From Anseranas semipalmata (Eukaryota; Chordata; Aves; Anseriformes; Anseranatidae), in assembly GCA_013399115.1 (NCBI GenBank), contig VXAA01003854.1, forward strand, positions 339,431-403,430: a stretch of DNA of 64,000 nucleotides, read 5' to 3'. The position numbers and the translations under genes are program-made. Shown here in pieces: positions 25,945 through 39,600 of the stretch. The first letter of the stretch is position 1, and each line of letters begins with the position of its first letter. The notes beneath the pieces were generated by a model. That model made no database searches, was not told the origin of the DNA, and saw only the letters and a program-made list of their open reading frames with translations.

Positions 25945-28900
25945 GCTCCTGTTCCCAGCTACAGGAATTGACTAGTTCAAGCTCTACTTTCAACTCCTCA
26001 TGTGTCAAGTTCAATCCCTGGTCTGTCGCTAAAGATACTAGCCATTACACTAAGGCAAAATAAAACCCTAACAGCACAAGAGTAGAGCAAAAAAAGAAGA
26101 GAGAGGAGAGGGTAAAAAAAAAGTTACCACTACTTAACCTATCCTGATGATTTAACTCCATTTATCACTGTCAAAATGAAAATTGGGAAGAAACAATAAA
26201 CATTTTTGTCTCATTTACAGTTAGGAGAAACTAGAAGTTACAGATGACTTTTCCTAGATGTTAGATATACAATAGAGTTCTTATTTTCTTCAAAAAAAAA
26301 AAAGGGGAGGGGGGAAGTGAGCTTATTGGGAGTTTTTAAATTCTGTATTAACATTCATGTTGAAAAATTTGTGTTATGAATTGGAAGACTATTTCCTCAA
26401 CAAAACTGAAGGGTAGCATATACCATTTGCATCAAGTGACTGCTGTTTTCCGGTTCTAGAAGCACTTCATGGGTTAATCAAATATGTTCTTGGGATACTA
26501 TGCAAAATAGAAAGTAAATATTCAGTGCTAAATGTATGTGCGTATATATATAAATAATAAAAAAAAAGGTTCTCTAAGACTTTAGTTTCAGCTAGATTTA
26601 TTCACAGAAACTCAGATGATAGTTTCCACCCATCTTGTCCTAACTAAAGATTACATAAGAACATTAAGTAATGTATCTGCAGCTAAAATACAGGTATACA
26701 TCACATTTTGTACATGCTCATTTAACCGTGAAGGACGTACAGAATCGCTATCAGAACACTGACTTGTTGCTTCAACAAATTTCATGCAATGAGGTGTTCA
26801 CCAGGTAGTGAGAGACACGAATACCTGGTATCATCTCAATTATACATATAATAAACATTTAACAATGTAACGGAAAACAAGTTTTGACTGCTTTATTCAT
26901 TGTTAGATTGGCAGAAATATTCACAATGCCAGCTGCACAAGTTACATTTTATTAATACTTTCATTATGCATCCGAAAATAAAATAAATTGTGCACAGCAG
27001 TATTTCAAAACTGGATGAGCTCAGTCACATCATTCTGGGAACATAATTTCTGGATAGTTAAGATGATTCTCACCAGATAAGTAGACATAAAAAATTTAAT
27101 ACCTTGCAGCACTTGTTTCTGCACAGAAAAAGATTCAGGATCTCCTGCAGCTAAGTATGGGATACATTTGTAATAATACAACCACTATACCATCTCTTTA
27201 AATGTCAGCATTGATATTCAGCATGATTTCCTATGTATGATGGCTCAAGTCAATTATAATGACAGATAGCATCCTACTGGCTTATCTGATTACCTCTGAC
27301 CTTTTAACAGCTGCAGAAAGCCAAAACAGCCTGAAAGAAGAACTCATGCATATATGACACAAAGCTGGAATTTCATATCTTAGCCACAGTCAAGAACACA
27401 CTGAATGTCAGCAGATTTCTGACAAAGCCTATAGCAAATAATTTCTTGGATGGTTTGGCACCACAACAGCCTGTCATTTATTATAGCCGAGTACTGACAG
27501 GAGACATAAACTTGATTAATTTTATATCAATACATGATATAAAAGTCATTACAACACATAGTTCATTTTAAAAACTTGGAAGTCACTATCCAAAGTAACC
27601 ATTCATTTTGATTATTATTATTTCTTTTATCAGAAGCTTGGTTAGATGATTTAAGACTGCATGGGCTCCACAGGGAAACAAAAATCAATATGAAGTGCAA
27701 TTGAGTATATTCAAAAATAAAGCACATTTTTTGAACAACAGATTACTAACCAACTACTTGGAGAAGTCTCTCACTGCTCAGGTGTTCTTGCCCATTCCTA
27801 GTTAGCCAAGTGTTAGTCTGATAAGTAATCAGAAGCTTATCTTTGTGTTGGTAAAAAACAAACCCCAAAGCTGTTACTTAATGGAATTAATGAACTATTC
27901 TTTAAATATTTTCCTGTGTTTTAACTAAGATAGTAAAAAGCTAGAAGTAGAGTGAAAGAAATTGTTTTATTTTTCATTTCCAATGCAGCATTATCTTCGT
28001 TATCTAAGCACTTGCAACTAGCAGCAGTATGTTTAGATGCATATTTTCAACAGAGTACCTCTACACCATAGCATTTATGACAAAATTGGAGCATGTATTC
28101 ATCTTTATGGTAAATATGTTTTACGGCCCCAATGCACTCCCGTCACCTATGCTCCCAGTCATGATTCTGGAAAAGCCATCCACAACATAGCTGCATTTGC
28201 TCCTGATAATAAGTTATTATTAATTTAAATTATCTTAGTAACCTTCAATGCATTTTCATGGAATTCTTCAAGCTGGAAACATTGTTTCAAAACTATTTCA
28301 AGTCCTCTATACAAACGAGCTCTTAACTTGCCACCAGTAACAGAATGATAGAATAGCACCTCCACAGCCCCACAATTAAGATGAAATCTCAGTCCTACTC
28401 AAGTAAACACCACAATTGCCCTTATCTTTATCTGGACCACAGTTTCACCCTTAGAAATCAGTGATGCTCTAAGTTAGCTGTACTGGGAGTAAACTACGAG
28501 AATGAACAGTACGATACAACTTAAACACTTTTTGACAAATAAACAACAACGATGACAGTAACTCGATGATCTTCTAAAATTTATGAACAGCTAAATTTTT
28601 AATATCTGGCTAAGTGTGAACAACAAAGAAAAGTAAAATATCTACAGATTTTTGAAGGAGAATGTGCATTTTTGTCTACACAGAAACTGTTACAAAAGGA
28701 ATGTAATGCAGATGATTGCAGTGATCATAATAAGATGGCAGAAACATTTTGTGGCCTGTCAACGCTTTTAGCAAATTTAAATATCCCAAAGATAGAGAAG
28801 TGTGTGCTGCTATGGAAAAGGTGAGGAAGAGCACAAGGCTTACGTTGAATTTATGAGTGAGAGACAGCAGAAAGGACTTCCCTATCATCTGCAATAAGAA

Positions 28901-31140
28901 ACTTAAGTGTCACAAACAGCCTGTTTGACGTTTCATCCAATGGGTATGTCTGTTCTAGAAGGGGAAAGTCAGAGCAAGGAGGTGGAGTTACCTACAGCTT
29001 GAGGAGAAAGACTGTTGAAAGGAGGGGGCTTCCAAAGGTGACAGAGAAAAGACCCCTTCCTTGGGCTCAGAGGGGGCTGTGCCACAGCAAGCCAGAAAGC
29101 CACCGAATTCACTGAACTTGAGCTGATGGATAGAGTCCTTACAAGGACTGGGACTTTTTATTTCGTCTTACTATCCACTTATAGTTGCCTCTAAAAATTA
29201 ATTACACTAGTTCATACTCTAAAATGAAGCCTGTTATTTCTTGCTTGCTTTACTCTAAAAAGCTCTCTGATCACTTCAGGAGCTCACTATAAGAAAAGCG
29301 TCTGTCCAGGTCCACCTGAAAGGTCCCATCACATATCATGATTGCACTGTCACTAGTACCTGACAGTAGTACATTTCCAAGGGCTTTAGCAACCTAAGCG
29401 CATTACCATTCCCTTATCCCAAGGAGTCTGCCCTGGCCTACAGAGCTCCCCACAGTAGAAATAATGACATCTGATTCAATGGAATGAGGACCTCCTCTCC
29501 AATGATTTCCAGAAAACTAAATATTAAGAGATGAACGAATGCAATTAGGATAGTAATACATATCAAACAATGTTAATAACCTTTATAAGCAGAGAGAATA
29601 CCCAGTTTATTCAGCTATCATAAAACAAATATTAAGCATACTCTGGGAAAAAGAAAAGATGTTATTTCTGTTCAGAAAAGTAATTAAAAAGTGAACAGAG
29701 TGGCTTGGCAGCTGCACAATAATCCCTTTTAATATCTCAAACAGTCCATGCCGGTGCAAGAAGCTCCACACAGCATAGTCAGATAAGAATACTGCCGCAT
29801 ATATTTTATGCGATAGTCATACTACAGTATTAACACATTCTAATAACTGGAAGCAATCAATGAAATGCATCCAATTTCCTTGTGACGTTTCTACTAGAAA
29901 GGAACCAAAGTGGTAATAACACAAGTTTCAAGTGAAAATTTGAAATATTCATGTTACACCTAGAATGGTAATTGAGAGGAATGTGCCACATCCTATTACT
30001 GTCTTCCTTAAACATGTAGCACAAGAGCTTACTGCTTCTGAGACCATATGTAGTCGATTTGTGTCTGCAAGAGTACAGCAGTCTCTCCTCTGCAATATGC
30101 CACAGAAAAGGACTGCTATTTGTAAACCTTTATATACCTGAACTAACATCTATTAGAACAGAAAAGTCAATCAATGTGCAATCCAGATCTTGCTTTGGAG
30201 TATTATCTGCATGCAGAGTAAAGTCAGTAGCATTAAGAGCCTGCTATTTCCCTTAACAGTGGGGAAAATGAGGATGGTTTAATCAATACTATGACAATCT
30301 AAGTTTTGCCATCCTACTAGTCAACTCAGTAAACATTTATTGTACAAGAAGGGTACAGGAAACAGAGTAATCAGAGGAGAAAAGAGCAGTTAGTGGCTTC
30401 CTAGGAAGCCAATCCTATTGCATATTCCAAGAGCTGCTTTACAAAAGAAGTGCTCTGTGAAGGCTATCAGATATCCTATATAACACAATTTCTATGCTTA
30501 CATTTACCATATAGCTTTTATTTAAAACACTCTAGCTTTCAAGATCAAAGAGTCTTTCTCCCTCCATTCTGTATGAGCTAACCTTCCCCTGAAGCAAGTT
30601 CCTAACCATGGGGTGTTTTACCAGCCTCTTCTAAAATGCAAAGTGGAGAGAAGGAAAAGATCACAGTGGTATCATGGTGCAGCTGACTGCTTCTGTACTT
30701 CACGCGAGTTGACCTCAACTGACACAGGCTGATAACTAAGCTGCCAAAGAAACGCCTTATATTTATGGTTGTACAGCACACTTTGTACCAGTCAAAACCC
30801 ACGTGCTTCCACTTGAGTTCAGAAACCAAATTTGTGTTTTAGAAAACTTCTGTGAAAACACTGGGATCCAAGATTTTTTGTTGTTGTTCTTTGTTTGTTG
30901 GGTTTTTTTTTTTTGGACAGTTGAGTCTTTAAGTTTTGAACTGATGTACTAAGGCCTGCCAATATCATTTTACATGAGGTGAAGAGGTGTTCAAAATGGG
31001 GGATGAATCCTTACACTACATATACACAGAAAACAGAAATGAGTCCCCAAGTGCCTAAACTGACCTCATCCTCTTTAATAAAGTGGTCTTAGCTGCCAAT
31101 AAACTCTCTAAGCTTCCACAGAAGATATTTTCTCTTGTGC
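25945..31140. other. non-coding stretch
   Basis: No supported gene. An A12 run joins a G-rich run at 26292-26314. A short GC-richer, purine-rich patch at about 28950-29130 matches no repeat I recognise. T-rich tracts lie at 30879-30914. Confidence 0.5.
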
Positions 31141-31390
31141 TTTTAAACAATAAACCACCAGCCAATTAATGCTTTTTGAAAAAATTATTGTTAAGGTTGT
31201 TTTTCAAACTCAGTTGGTGATACTTTACAGTAAGTGGACTTTATTTAATGCTCAATTAAATTTTAATTGCTCAGTGACACTATTCATAATCATCAAACTA
31301 GCTAATGTTTATTAATAGCCATTTCTAATAGAGTATAGCACCTCAGATCTCTATATGAATTTAAGACAAAAATAAATTTGATACAATTTC
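31140..31390. promoter_or_regulatory. candidate enhancer-like element with CAATTAAA dyad
   Basis: Contains the perfect dyad CAATTAAA-T-TTTAATTG at 31253-31269, plus CCAATTAATGC, TTATTTAATGC and GCTAATGTTTATTAATAGCC. The pattern is the same as at 14.8-15.2 kb. Regulatory role is inferred from composition. Confidence 0.25.
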
Positions 31391-34200
31391 CAGCTGAACA
31401 ATCACATTAAATAAACCTCCTTTGCTTAGTGCTCAAGTGACTATAGGATATTTGATATTTCAAACCCAGTAAAGTAGATGAAGAATAAAGTAGATGTTTA
31501 GGGTAGAAACATCTCAAAAAACTTGAGCTCATGGACAGTAAGCATTACTTGGACTGCAGCCAGCCTCACCTTAGTTACTGCTATCTCAAGAAAGACATAA
31601 ATCACCAGATACACAGCATTTCTGAGCCCTTCCAGAAGAACACAGTACAGCATTCAGATACCAAGCTATTTCTTTTTCAGTCAGCCCCTTTTAATTTTTA
31701 TAATCAGGGATGTGATTACTCAAACAATTCATTGCAACACAAATGAATGCGTGACACTCACAGAGAAGATCACAGTTTCATGGAAGCCTTTCCCATTCAC
31801 ATTCCTATCCTAATGTAAGTTTAAGAAAATTTAAGAAATAGAAATTATAAAAATTGATAATAGGGGAAAAAAATACTGGAAGTCACTTCTATGCAGGCAC
31901 TATAAATCATCAAGCAATTACTACCTTACAGTAAATTCTTAATATTGTCAGACATTTATAACATCCCCCTCTCAAGTTAACCAAGTTATTCGGTGACAGC
32001 CAGACATTTTAATACTTGCCTCACTATCAGCAGCCTTTCCTCAGACAACAATCCTATGGCAAACCCAAAGCCTCCAAAGTAACCTCCTTCCTTGCTGCCC
32101 TCCAGGTATTAGGGTTTTCACAACAGCTGCTTCTAATTGGTAGTTTGATGATAACCAGGGGAAGTAATTAAGCTTTTCATCAGTCCTTCTTGACCTACTG
32201 CCCTGTAGGTCATGCATTTCCCACTATGGAGATCAGGCATTATTAGAGAACCAGAATATAGGGTATAAACATTTGAAACATGGATTTAGTACATGAACAT
32301 AATCAACACAGAAAATTCAAGCTACTGCCATACAGAACAGGTTATTAATTCTAGGCAATAAAAGCGGTGGTTTTTTTTCTTGCTTTTTCATTTGTTTGGG
32401 GGGGTCTGAGGGGCTGACCTTCCAGTCTTCCACTATGAGAAGGCTAATTGTGGTTTGGGGCAATTCAGTTCCTCTACAAGTGTATATATTTATAAAGGCT
32501 AGGCATGCAAGGAGGTTACGAATCGCTCCTTGGAGAGAAAACAGAGAACTCAACACAGCAGCAAGAGGAAACCATAGGGAAAGTCTTTCTCTGTTGCCAG
32601 TTTTTCAGGTTTACACAAACATCAGCTGCTCCAGTCATGCTAGGGCATAGTTTTGCCAGGATCAGTTTTTCTTTTTCTCTTTTTTTGTCCCTATTCCTGT
32701 TTCACTACCTAGAAGAGTAACAGTCTAATTCTTGGTTACCAAGACACTGGCTTTCTGACTGTGCTCTCCTCTTACTTCTTCAGTTTTTACAGCTTTTCTT
32801 CAGGTTTAATTACTGGCTTTAAATCACTTCCAAAAGGCAAAGTTAAATTTTATGCAATGTTTTATGTAACTATTCAATTATTTGATGAAATTCACGTCTA
32901 ACCCCAGCAAATAATCCTCAAAAATTTCCAAAGTCCTTTTGGTAAAGTTTACTTATGAAATCATATTCTCATATCATTTTGGTATACATACCAAACTCTT
33001 AATTCTACACATTTGAGCAGTCTCACTATATCAAGTATACTTCTTATGGATTATTTACATCACTACATAGATAATTCTTAACATGAAATTATCATCTAGA
33101 TGTTTGTTCCCAAATGTAACCTCTTAATTGTTTAGTATGTGTTAATTCTCTTTAAATTGCCTCTTTAACCATGAAAAATAAAATAAACTTGCTTTACTAT
33201 CCTTGGCATACAATTTAAAGAGATCATATCTTTCTCCTCAAACACAGAATTCTAGTCAGACTCCATGTTAAGATAGGACTTAGAGAGGCACCATCCTCTC
33301 CCAGACAAGACCTCTGAAAGGTGCGGTGGGCTGTAAGGCACAGGACTGAGCAGGTCACCAGAGAGTCTACCTGCTGTGCTATCTAGATGTAGCTTAAGTA
33401 GCTGTTGCACTAGATTGATTAAAACATGCAAGTTGCAAAGGGAATGGAAATGCCTGAGTCCTCATTTTCAGCTGACTTGACTGGGAGTTACCTCCATGCC
33501 CCTGGAGTGCATTAATACCTTAGATACTTCGATACCTAGCATGCTATCCCAAGAGCTCAACAGTATGTAACATAGTTCCCAGCTATATTTAATTAGTAAA
33601 GCAAGTATATCCCTCTTTCCATTCTGTTAATACATTATGATTGAATACTTGTCAACCTACAACACATTTCCAACAGGGACTAATGGTTAATGTTGTAGCT
33701 GGGCAGCAAGTTACACGACAGTCTTCCACCCATCTTGTTAACATTATCAGAATTGCTAGTGAACAGGAAAAGTTGGATACAGGATAAAGGAAGGTAAAAA
33801 ACTATCACCTTCCTTTTAGTAGCTCTTTCAATAAAGGTCTTTAAAAATTAAGTCAAGAAGAACACTTAGATCTTTTCAGATTTCACGTGAAATAATTACA
33901 GCTGTACATCCTTTCTTTCTGTAATTTCAAATGAAAATTAACTAGTATTAAACATTGATTTTTCTCAATCACCAGACTTAATGAACTAAACATTTTTAAT
34001 GTCAAAAAATGTCATCGTTTATTTAAAAAGACACTATCAGTAAGTACCGTCAGTTATCACAAGAGCTATTTTATGTAAAATCTATGAAAATTTACTTTTT
34101 AAATATGAGATTATTTTCAAAACAGCCTCAAAACTGGCATCTTTCTGTAACTTTTTCGAATGAAATAATAGTTTGTTCTTTTTAAAAACTAAGAATTGAG
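31391..34200. other. non-coding stretch
   Basis: No supported gene. Overlapping plus and minus frames at 32317-32720 are mutually exclusive and have no splice context. Confidence 0.5.
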
Positions 34201-34216
34201 TCTGTAGGTGGCACTG
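34201..34216 (+). promoter_or_regulatory. CTCF-like motif
   Basis: TCTGTAGGTGGCACTG matches the CTCF core well over TGTAGGTGGCACTG and has the same orientation as the motif at 17568. Binding is unproven. Confidence 0.35.
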
Positions 34217-35154
34217 TGTCTCTTTAGGAGAACAGACAGTCACGGTGAATGAGATCAAGAGTCTGCCCAACACATCCTGGTGAAACCCCTGAATTTATGT
34301 AAGGGACACATCTCTTCAGGAATGTAATTAAACTAAACCTATGAATGATATACACCCTAAATCTACCAATATAATCTACATATATATTGTATAGCATATG
34401 CCATATTGTTTCGGTTTGGACTGCAAGTAATTTAAGAATTTGAAGATCAAGAATGCCTTTATTCTCTGCAAGAGATTTGCACAGATTAATATTTAATGAG
34501 TTTAAGAATTTAACTACCTTAACTGACAAACAGGAGTTTAAAAGATGCAAGAGACAGCAGAATTCAGTAAAAAAAAAATTCACAAAACTTACTAAATCCC
34601 ACAGATGGGTTCATGCAGGTAGCTTCATTTAGGGTGTGCCATACAATTCATCATATCTCTATTGTCTTGGCACTTCATTCCAGTATACACCCATCCTTAC
34701 CTCAGACCTTGTGACTAACCAAGATAATTGGAAGTTTAATGGCATTTTTTTACTCTCATGATGTCAACATTGTAGATGTTACAAAGTACCTGATAAGTCA
34801 ATTCTGAGAATGTATTTACGATGTTGGTACTGGCAAGTGCATTTCATAAATGTATGTATATGTTTCAGGTTGGTGACAAAAAGCAATGGCCACGTAATCA
34901 GCTTTTGATCTTGAAACTACTATGCATTTGAAATTGTAGAACTGAACATTAATTTGCTGTTTAATGGTATTTAAATAGGACATAATCACCTTTTTACTGA
35001 GCAACAGATAAACTCAATCTATTGTTACTTATAAAGCCCTTCTGCATCTTCACATGAACAGAAGATACTAAAAAAGAACAACTTAGTTTTTCATTCCAGA
35101 TCTAGGAATTACATTGCAACACAATAAATATGAAGGAGATGAGTGAAATATTAC

Positions 35155-35281
35155 CTTTTGACCTTTACTTTGTCGCTGCTCTCTGACAGCATCAAACATG
35201 TGAGGCAGGGTGATCACTTCCCCTGTTGCAGCAAACAGCAGCCTCAGACTCCCAAACTTTCACACTCTTCATGTTCTTGAT
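35155..35281 (-). CDS. possible exon (minus strand), frame disturbed
   Basis: On the minus strand a donor-like AAAAG|GTAATA lies just below 35155, and an acceptor-like AATTTCAG ends just above 35281. From 35256 down to 35155 one frame is open for 34 codons. It reads like a conserved protein segment (SLRLLFAATGEVITLPH, then MFDAVREQRQSKG). However, a TGA stands in that frame just upstream of the segment. The only frame entering from the better acceptor (IKNMKSVKVW) stops after about 30 codons. A one-base change between the two frames would join them. It may be an exon with a sequence error, an exon using a weak internal acceptor at 35256, or a pseudogene exon. I do not recognise the protein. 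Confidence 0.3.
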
Positions 35282-35289
35282 CTGAAATT

Positions 35290-38000
35290 TAAATTATAGT
35301 CAGTCACAACCAGCATTTAGAAATAATGATATATATCTAATCAGAACAAAGCTAAAAAAAAAACATACTGTATGTTAAATGATTGAGCATCATCTCCTGC
35401 ATATAAGAACCCAGACATGCAATATGTGACAATATGTATGAGGTCCTGAAAACATTTCCTGGAGTTCCGTTGTTAGGAAACCTTCATTTCAGCACTAAAT
35501 GTGAAAAGATTTATTGGAATGTGAAATCGTATGCAGAAGCACATGGTTCTAAGAGATGTGACTTACAAATGTAGAGACAATGTGGCAAAAGTCATTTGAT
35601 ATGATAGGTAAAAGGTGTTATCTCATAGAATTATTATTTGCCTCAAAAACCATCAAAATCTCATCTGCATTTCAAACCAAATAATAGTTCTATAATATTT
35701 TTTACTTCTCTGTATTATAAAAGATGCCACACAAATGTCTCTGTATTGTAAAAGTCCATTTATTGTAAGAATTCTTGTATCATAAGAATTATATCTTCAT
35801 TATGTGGAAGAACTCAACACATTTTATAAGCTATCACTAAAACCTTACAGCATCTATATGAGTAATAAATTCACTATATTTTGTAATTTTGAAAACAGAT
35901 AGGGCAATTTCTCTACTATCACACATAGGACAAGCCAAGTCCTAGGAGATTTCATCTTCATTCCTATTCTCTCATAACAAGACCCACAGAATGTAAATAA
36001 CCATTTCTATGTATAAATATAAATATAATATTTTTACTTTAGCTCTCCCTCTCCGTCTTTTTTCTGTTACTTCTTCAAAGTATTTGTATGTGGTTTACAT
36101 GAAAGAAAGCAGGTTTCTGCATATCAAAATAGAGATTGGCTATGGATTTGTATAACTTAAGCAGTTCAAAGTTCAGCTGGAAACTTAAAATTGTATTTTT
36201 AAATTATCCAAAAGGAAACCATGTTCTTCTTGATGTCACAAAAGCATCACTCAGCAATGCAAAATTAGACAAATAGAAACAGCAGCAGCAGAAGAAAAGG
36301 AGTGTTAGCCTCAGGGGAAATTAAAGGAGACGTACTATTCTCTAGCTGCACAGATCCTCATTAAAGACACTGAAAAATGCATTTAAGGACATGTCTCATT
36401 CTGCTACTTTTTCACTGTCTCTTGCCTGCTGCTGTTCTTCTAGAGGTCCCAATGAAAAGTATCCTACAGTTTTGCTTTGGGGACATTTCCTCCTTGCTTC
36501 CTTTCCTGAGCAATTGTGCTTCAACAGCTTCTGTGAATCAGATTCTATTTTATGCATTTTATTTCCCTGTTTTTTTTAAATAGCCACCAAAGAAAAAGAG
36601 AGCAAAGTAACAAAGGCAAGACAATGGGAACCTTCACGTGTACTGCTCTTATTGTTCAGCATTGACACAGAGAGTGGCTGAAGGGGTAGGGAAGAAGACA
36701 GAAACAAGTCCCAGCTGCTCCAACAAGAACCCAATATTAGATCTTTTACATCTTATTACAGTTACATGTTACAATAATTTTTGCAACTGGAAAATCTGCA
36801 AAGGACCTTTCCTCAAATCTGGCATGCCAAACTGAGACTTTGCTGCATTATATAAACACTTCGGTGTGATCTAGGCCTGGAGGAGCTGATCAGACGGCTG
36901 ATAGCGCTTCACCTGCCATTTCACTGCCAGAATCTCTTGTGGCCTTGGTAGGCTTAGACAGCAGCAGGTCTGCCCTGCTGTACTTCTCGAGCAATACGCT
37001 AGCCCCATGCTTGTGGGATGAAGTAAAAATAAAGTTTCTTTTCACTACACAAACACAATGGGTAAATATTTTGCCTAGGCAGAATCAGAGATTCATACAA
37101 AAAAATCAGTTCCAAATTAAAAAAAGGCAAGTAAGACATTTTAATACTGCTGTGCCTTCATCAAGTAGGAAAGGTCTCAAACTTTCTTAACATCTGTTTT
37201 AGTTGTGTTTCTTGACGCAGTTTATTGAGCGACTGTGTTCTGAGAGCTTTAAATTGAGATTTATTTGTCCTTTTGCTAATCATGAATCAACCTTCTTTTA
37301 GATCAATTAACTAAATCACTTTGGAGGCAGCTCAATGAATTCTTTATGGATGAAAACCTTTGTTCTTTATTGCCCATAATACCTCTCCACCCCAATAAAT
37401 ACAATTAATAACCTACTTGTTCACTAGTGTTTGTAACTTCCAGTGTTTCATGGCAATTCATTTCTTATGACTTGCTAACAAAAATAGATTTGAGTAAAAC
37501 ATCGATATTAATATGTGCTTATGTTCTCCCTTCTGTTCTTTCAAAAGTACTTAGTTTTCACAAAGAACTTTATAATGATATTACTCATGTCGCTATAAAA
37601 CCTCAATGATTTTTTAAAAAACTCTTACAAGTAAATAATAGGTTACCACTGCAATACATACTAGTGGTTATTTTTGTACACAGCATACATAAAAATAAAA
37701 TAAATTTAAAGTTTCCTCTCTGAAACTCCCAACTAGAAAATCTGTTTAATTACTGTATTTATTAGCACCGGAAAGTATCTGGTCCTAATTTGTTCCTCAG
37801 TTTCCGCAGGTCAAGGCCCTTGATATATTACGTTTCCTGTAATAGCACCTATATCCTTCCTTTTGTTAAAAATCATCCTGAGATGATAATTATTCTAGCT
37901 GAGGGCCAGGGATTCAATAACAGCTGAGACAAACTAGGGCTTGCCAAGAATTGGACTGTTTTGCTCAGAGTGCATTTGAGTCAATTTGTATCTAATGAAA
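35290..38000. other. non-coding stretch
   Basis: No supported gene. Overlapping frames at 36377-36583 are short, hydrophobic and without splice context. A T-rich region lies at 36569-36579. Confidence 0.5.
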
Positions 38001-39600
38001 CAGGCCAAAGGCTCTCTGGCCGTATTGAAATGGGATCCAGCAGAACCGCGATCCACACTGTCATGTTAGCTCAGTTTCGAGCTGATATTTGAGCCCAAAT
38101 CCCTCACTGCACATTGTGTTGATTTGTACTTGAGTTTGATTCTGGGAGGGAGCCAGCCCTGCTCTGGCGGCGAAGCTGCGGCTGTTAATGAGGCCAGCTC
38201 ACAGTCCTGCCCCATAAGCCACCTGAATGACAGGTGACTGGAGAAAGCCACGGCCTCCCAAAGCGCAGCCTCGGTTGTCTCCCCCAGGCCCCGAGTGAAC
38301 CTGCCCCACACCATTCCCAGCAGTTCTGTGGGAGGCCTGGTGCAGCATTGCCCCCACCCTGCTGCTCTGGCGGCAGCTCGGAAGGGGCACCGTGCCCTGG
38401 CCTGTCATATGGAGACAGGTCCCCCAGCCCTGTCACGACTAATATCTGCTGTGTGTATGGGCAGCACAGCGGGCAGGGAACTGAGGGCTGAGTTTATTAG
38501 TTTATCAAGGCTTTCGGCCTTTTTGAGAGGCTTGGTTTGTGGCATGTCAGATGTGAAGCTGCTGAGGGCTAGAGACACAGGCAAGTTCCTCAGTGACAGA
38601 GCTCCAGAAAGCCTCGACTCACCCTTCACACCTTCAGCAAAACTCCAGGCAGCAGGTGCTGGTGCTGTCAGGATCATGTGCAAGATCTGACAGTAACATG
38701 GCAGCTTGTAGCAGGTGGAGGCGTCCAGTTTTGGCAGCGGTGTGGCTTCAGGGGTCTCTGAGGAGAAGCCGGGGCTGCCCCATGCTGGACACAGCCAGTC
38801 CCAGCTGGCCCCAGGTCCCAGGCCCCAGTGCAGGGCCCAGCTGGGCCTGACAGCGATGCCACTGGCGCCGCTGGGAAAACGTGTTGGGGTAAGGGCAAAA
38901 CAGTGCCCAGCAGTGAGGACTGAGGGCAAAAGTGTGAGAAACAGCCCTGGGAACAGCCAGGCCAGGGAAGGAGGAGGGGAGGAGGTGCTGCAGACCCTGG
39001 TGCAGGGAGTCCCCTGCATGGAGAGACCATGAGGGAGCAGACATTTCCCTGCAGCGCGTAGAATCTGTTTTGCCCATAAAGGTAATTGGTCGGTGATCTC
39101 CCTGTCTTTAGCTCGACCTATGAGGTTTTTCATGGTGTGTTCTCCTGCCATCCTGTTGAGGAGGGGGAATGAGAGAGGGCCTGGGTGGGTGTCTGGCAGC
39201 TGGCCAAGGTCAACCCACTGCAAAGGTGAATCTAAAAATGCAGTGTGCTTGTTTCATCATGGATGCTGATCGCAAGTCTACAAGAGCACACAGAACAAGT
39301 GGCACAGAAGCCTCTCTGCCATGATGTGACCACGGCCTGCTGCTGGCATGACAGTGGTACCCTCTGCACCATCACCAAATGGAGGCGGTGGAGCCATCTT
39401 CCTGGTGCGCTTGCCACCTTCACCAGTGCAGGTGCCTCCCATCACTCAGCTTTTCAGCAAGAGGCAGCACGCTTGAGCAGTAAGCTCACTGTGGATCATG
39501 AACAGCCAAAGTATTTGGATTCGTTCTGTAGATCTCATTGTACAGGGATGGGCTGACTGTGGTAGGCTATATGACAGCTAGGAAGTCTAATTTATTTCAT
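38000..39600. other. GC-rich island in AT-rich surroundings
   Basis: Base composition changes sharply to GC-rich sequence for about 1.5 kb. Many overlapping open frames occur on both strands (the longest is 272 codons, minus, 38405-39223), as expected from GC-rich DNA with few stops. The centre (about 38700-39222) looks like an avian retroelement. The flanks (38040-38700 and 39240-39560) were not assigned and could be more of the same insertion or a CpG-poor regulatory island. CpG is not especially dense, so this is not a classic CpG-island promoter. Confidence 0.6.
38700..39222 (+). mobile_element. avian interspersed retroelement remnant, rearranged
   Basis: Two blocks recall a very common avian repeat. 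The first contains GTGAGAAACAGCCCTGGGAA, GCCAGGCCAGGGAAGGAGGA and GGGGAGGAGGTGCTGCAGAC. The second (from about 39060) contains TCTGTTTTGCCCATAAAGG, TAATTGGTCGGTGATCTCCC and a GGTCAACCCAC end. In the complete repeat as I remember it, these blocks are separated by a long GC-rich stretch, so this copy has an internal deletion near 39055. The exact family (CR1 5' region or an LTR-type element) is not settled from memory. Confidence 0.55.

Noticed and set aside
26005..26030. tRNA-like B box (AAGTTCAATCCCTGG)
   Set aside because: No matching A box or cloverleaf arms at the right distance.
34224..34583. 119-codon minus-strand frame
   Set aside because: AT-rich composition gives mostly Leu/Ile/Phe/Lys text. 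No splice or start context and no recognisable motif.
38405..39223. 272-codon open frame on the minus strand, the longest in the window
   Set aside because: It lies in the GC-rich island where all frames are long, overlaps several other long frames on both strands, has low-complexity Pro/Ser/Leu/Ala-rich text, and spans retroelement-like blocks including their deletion junction.
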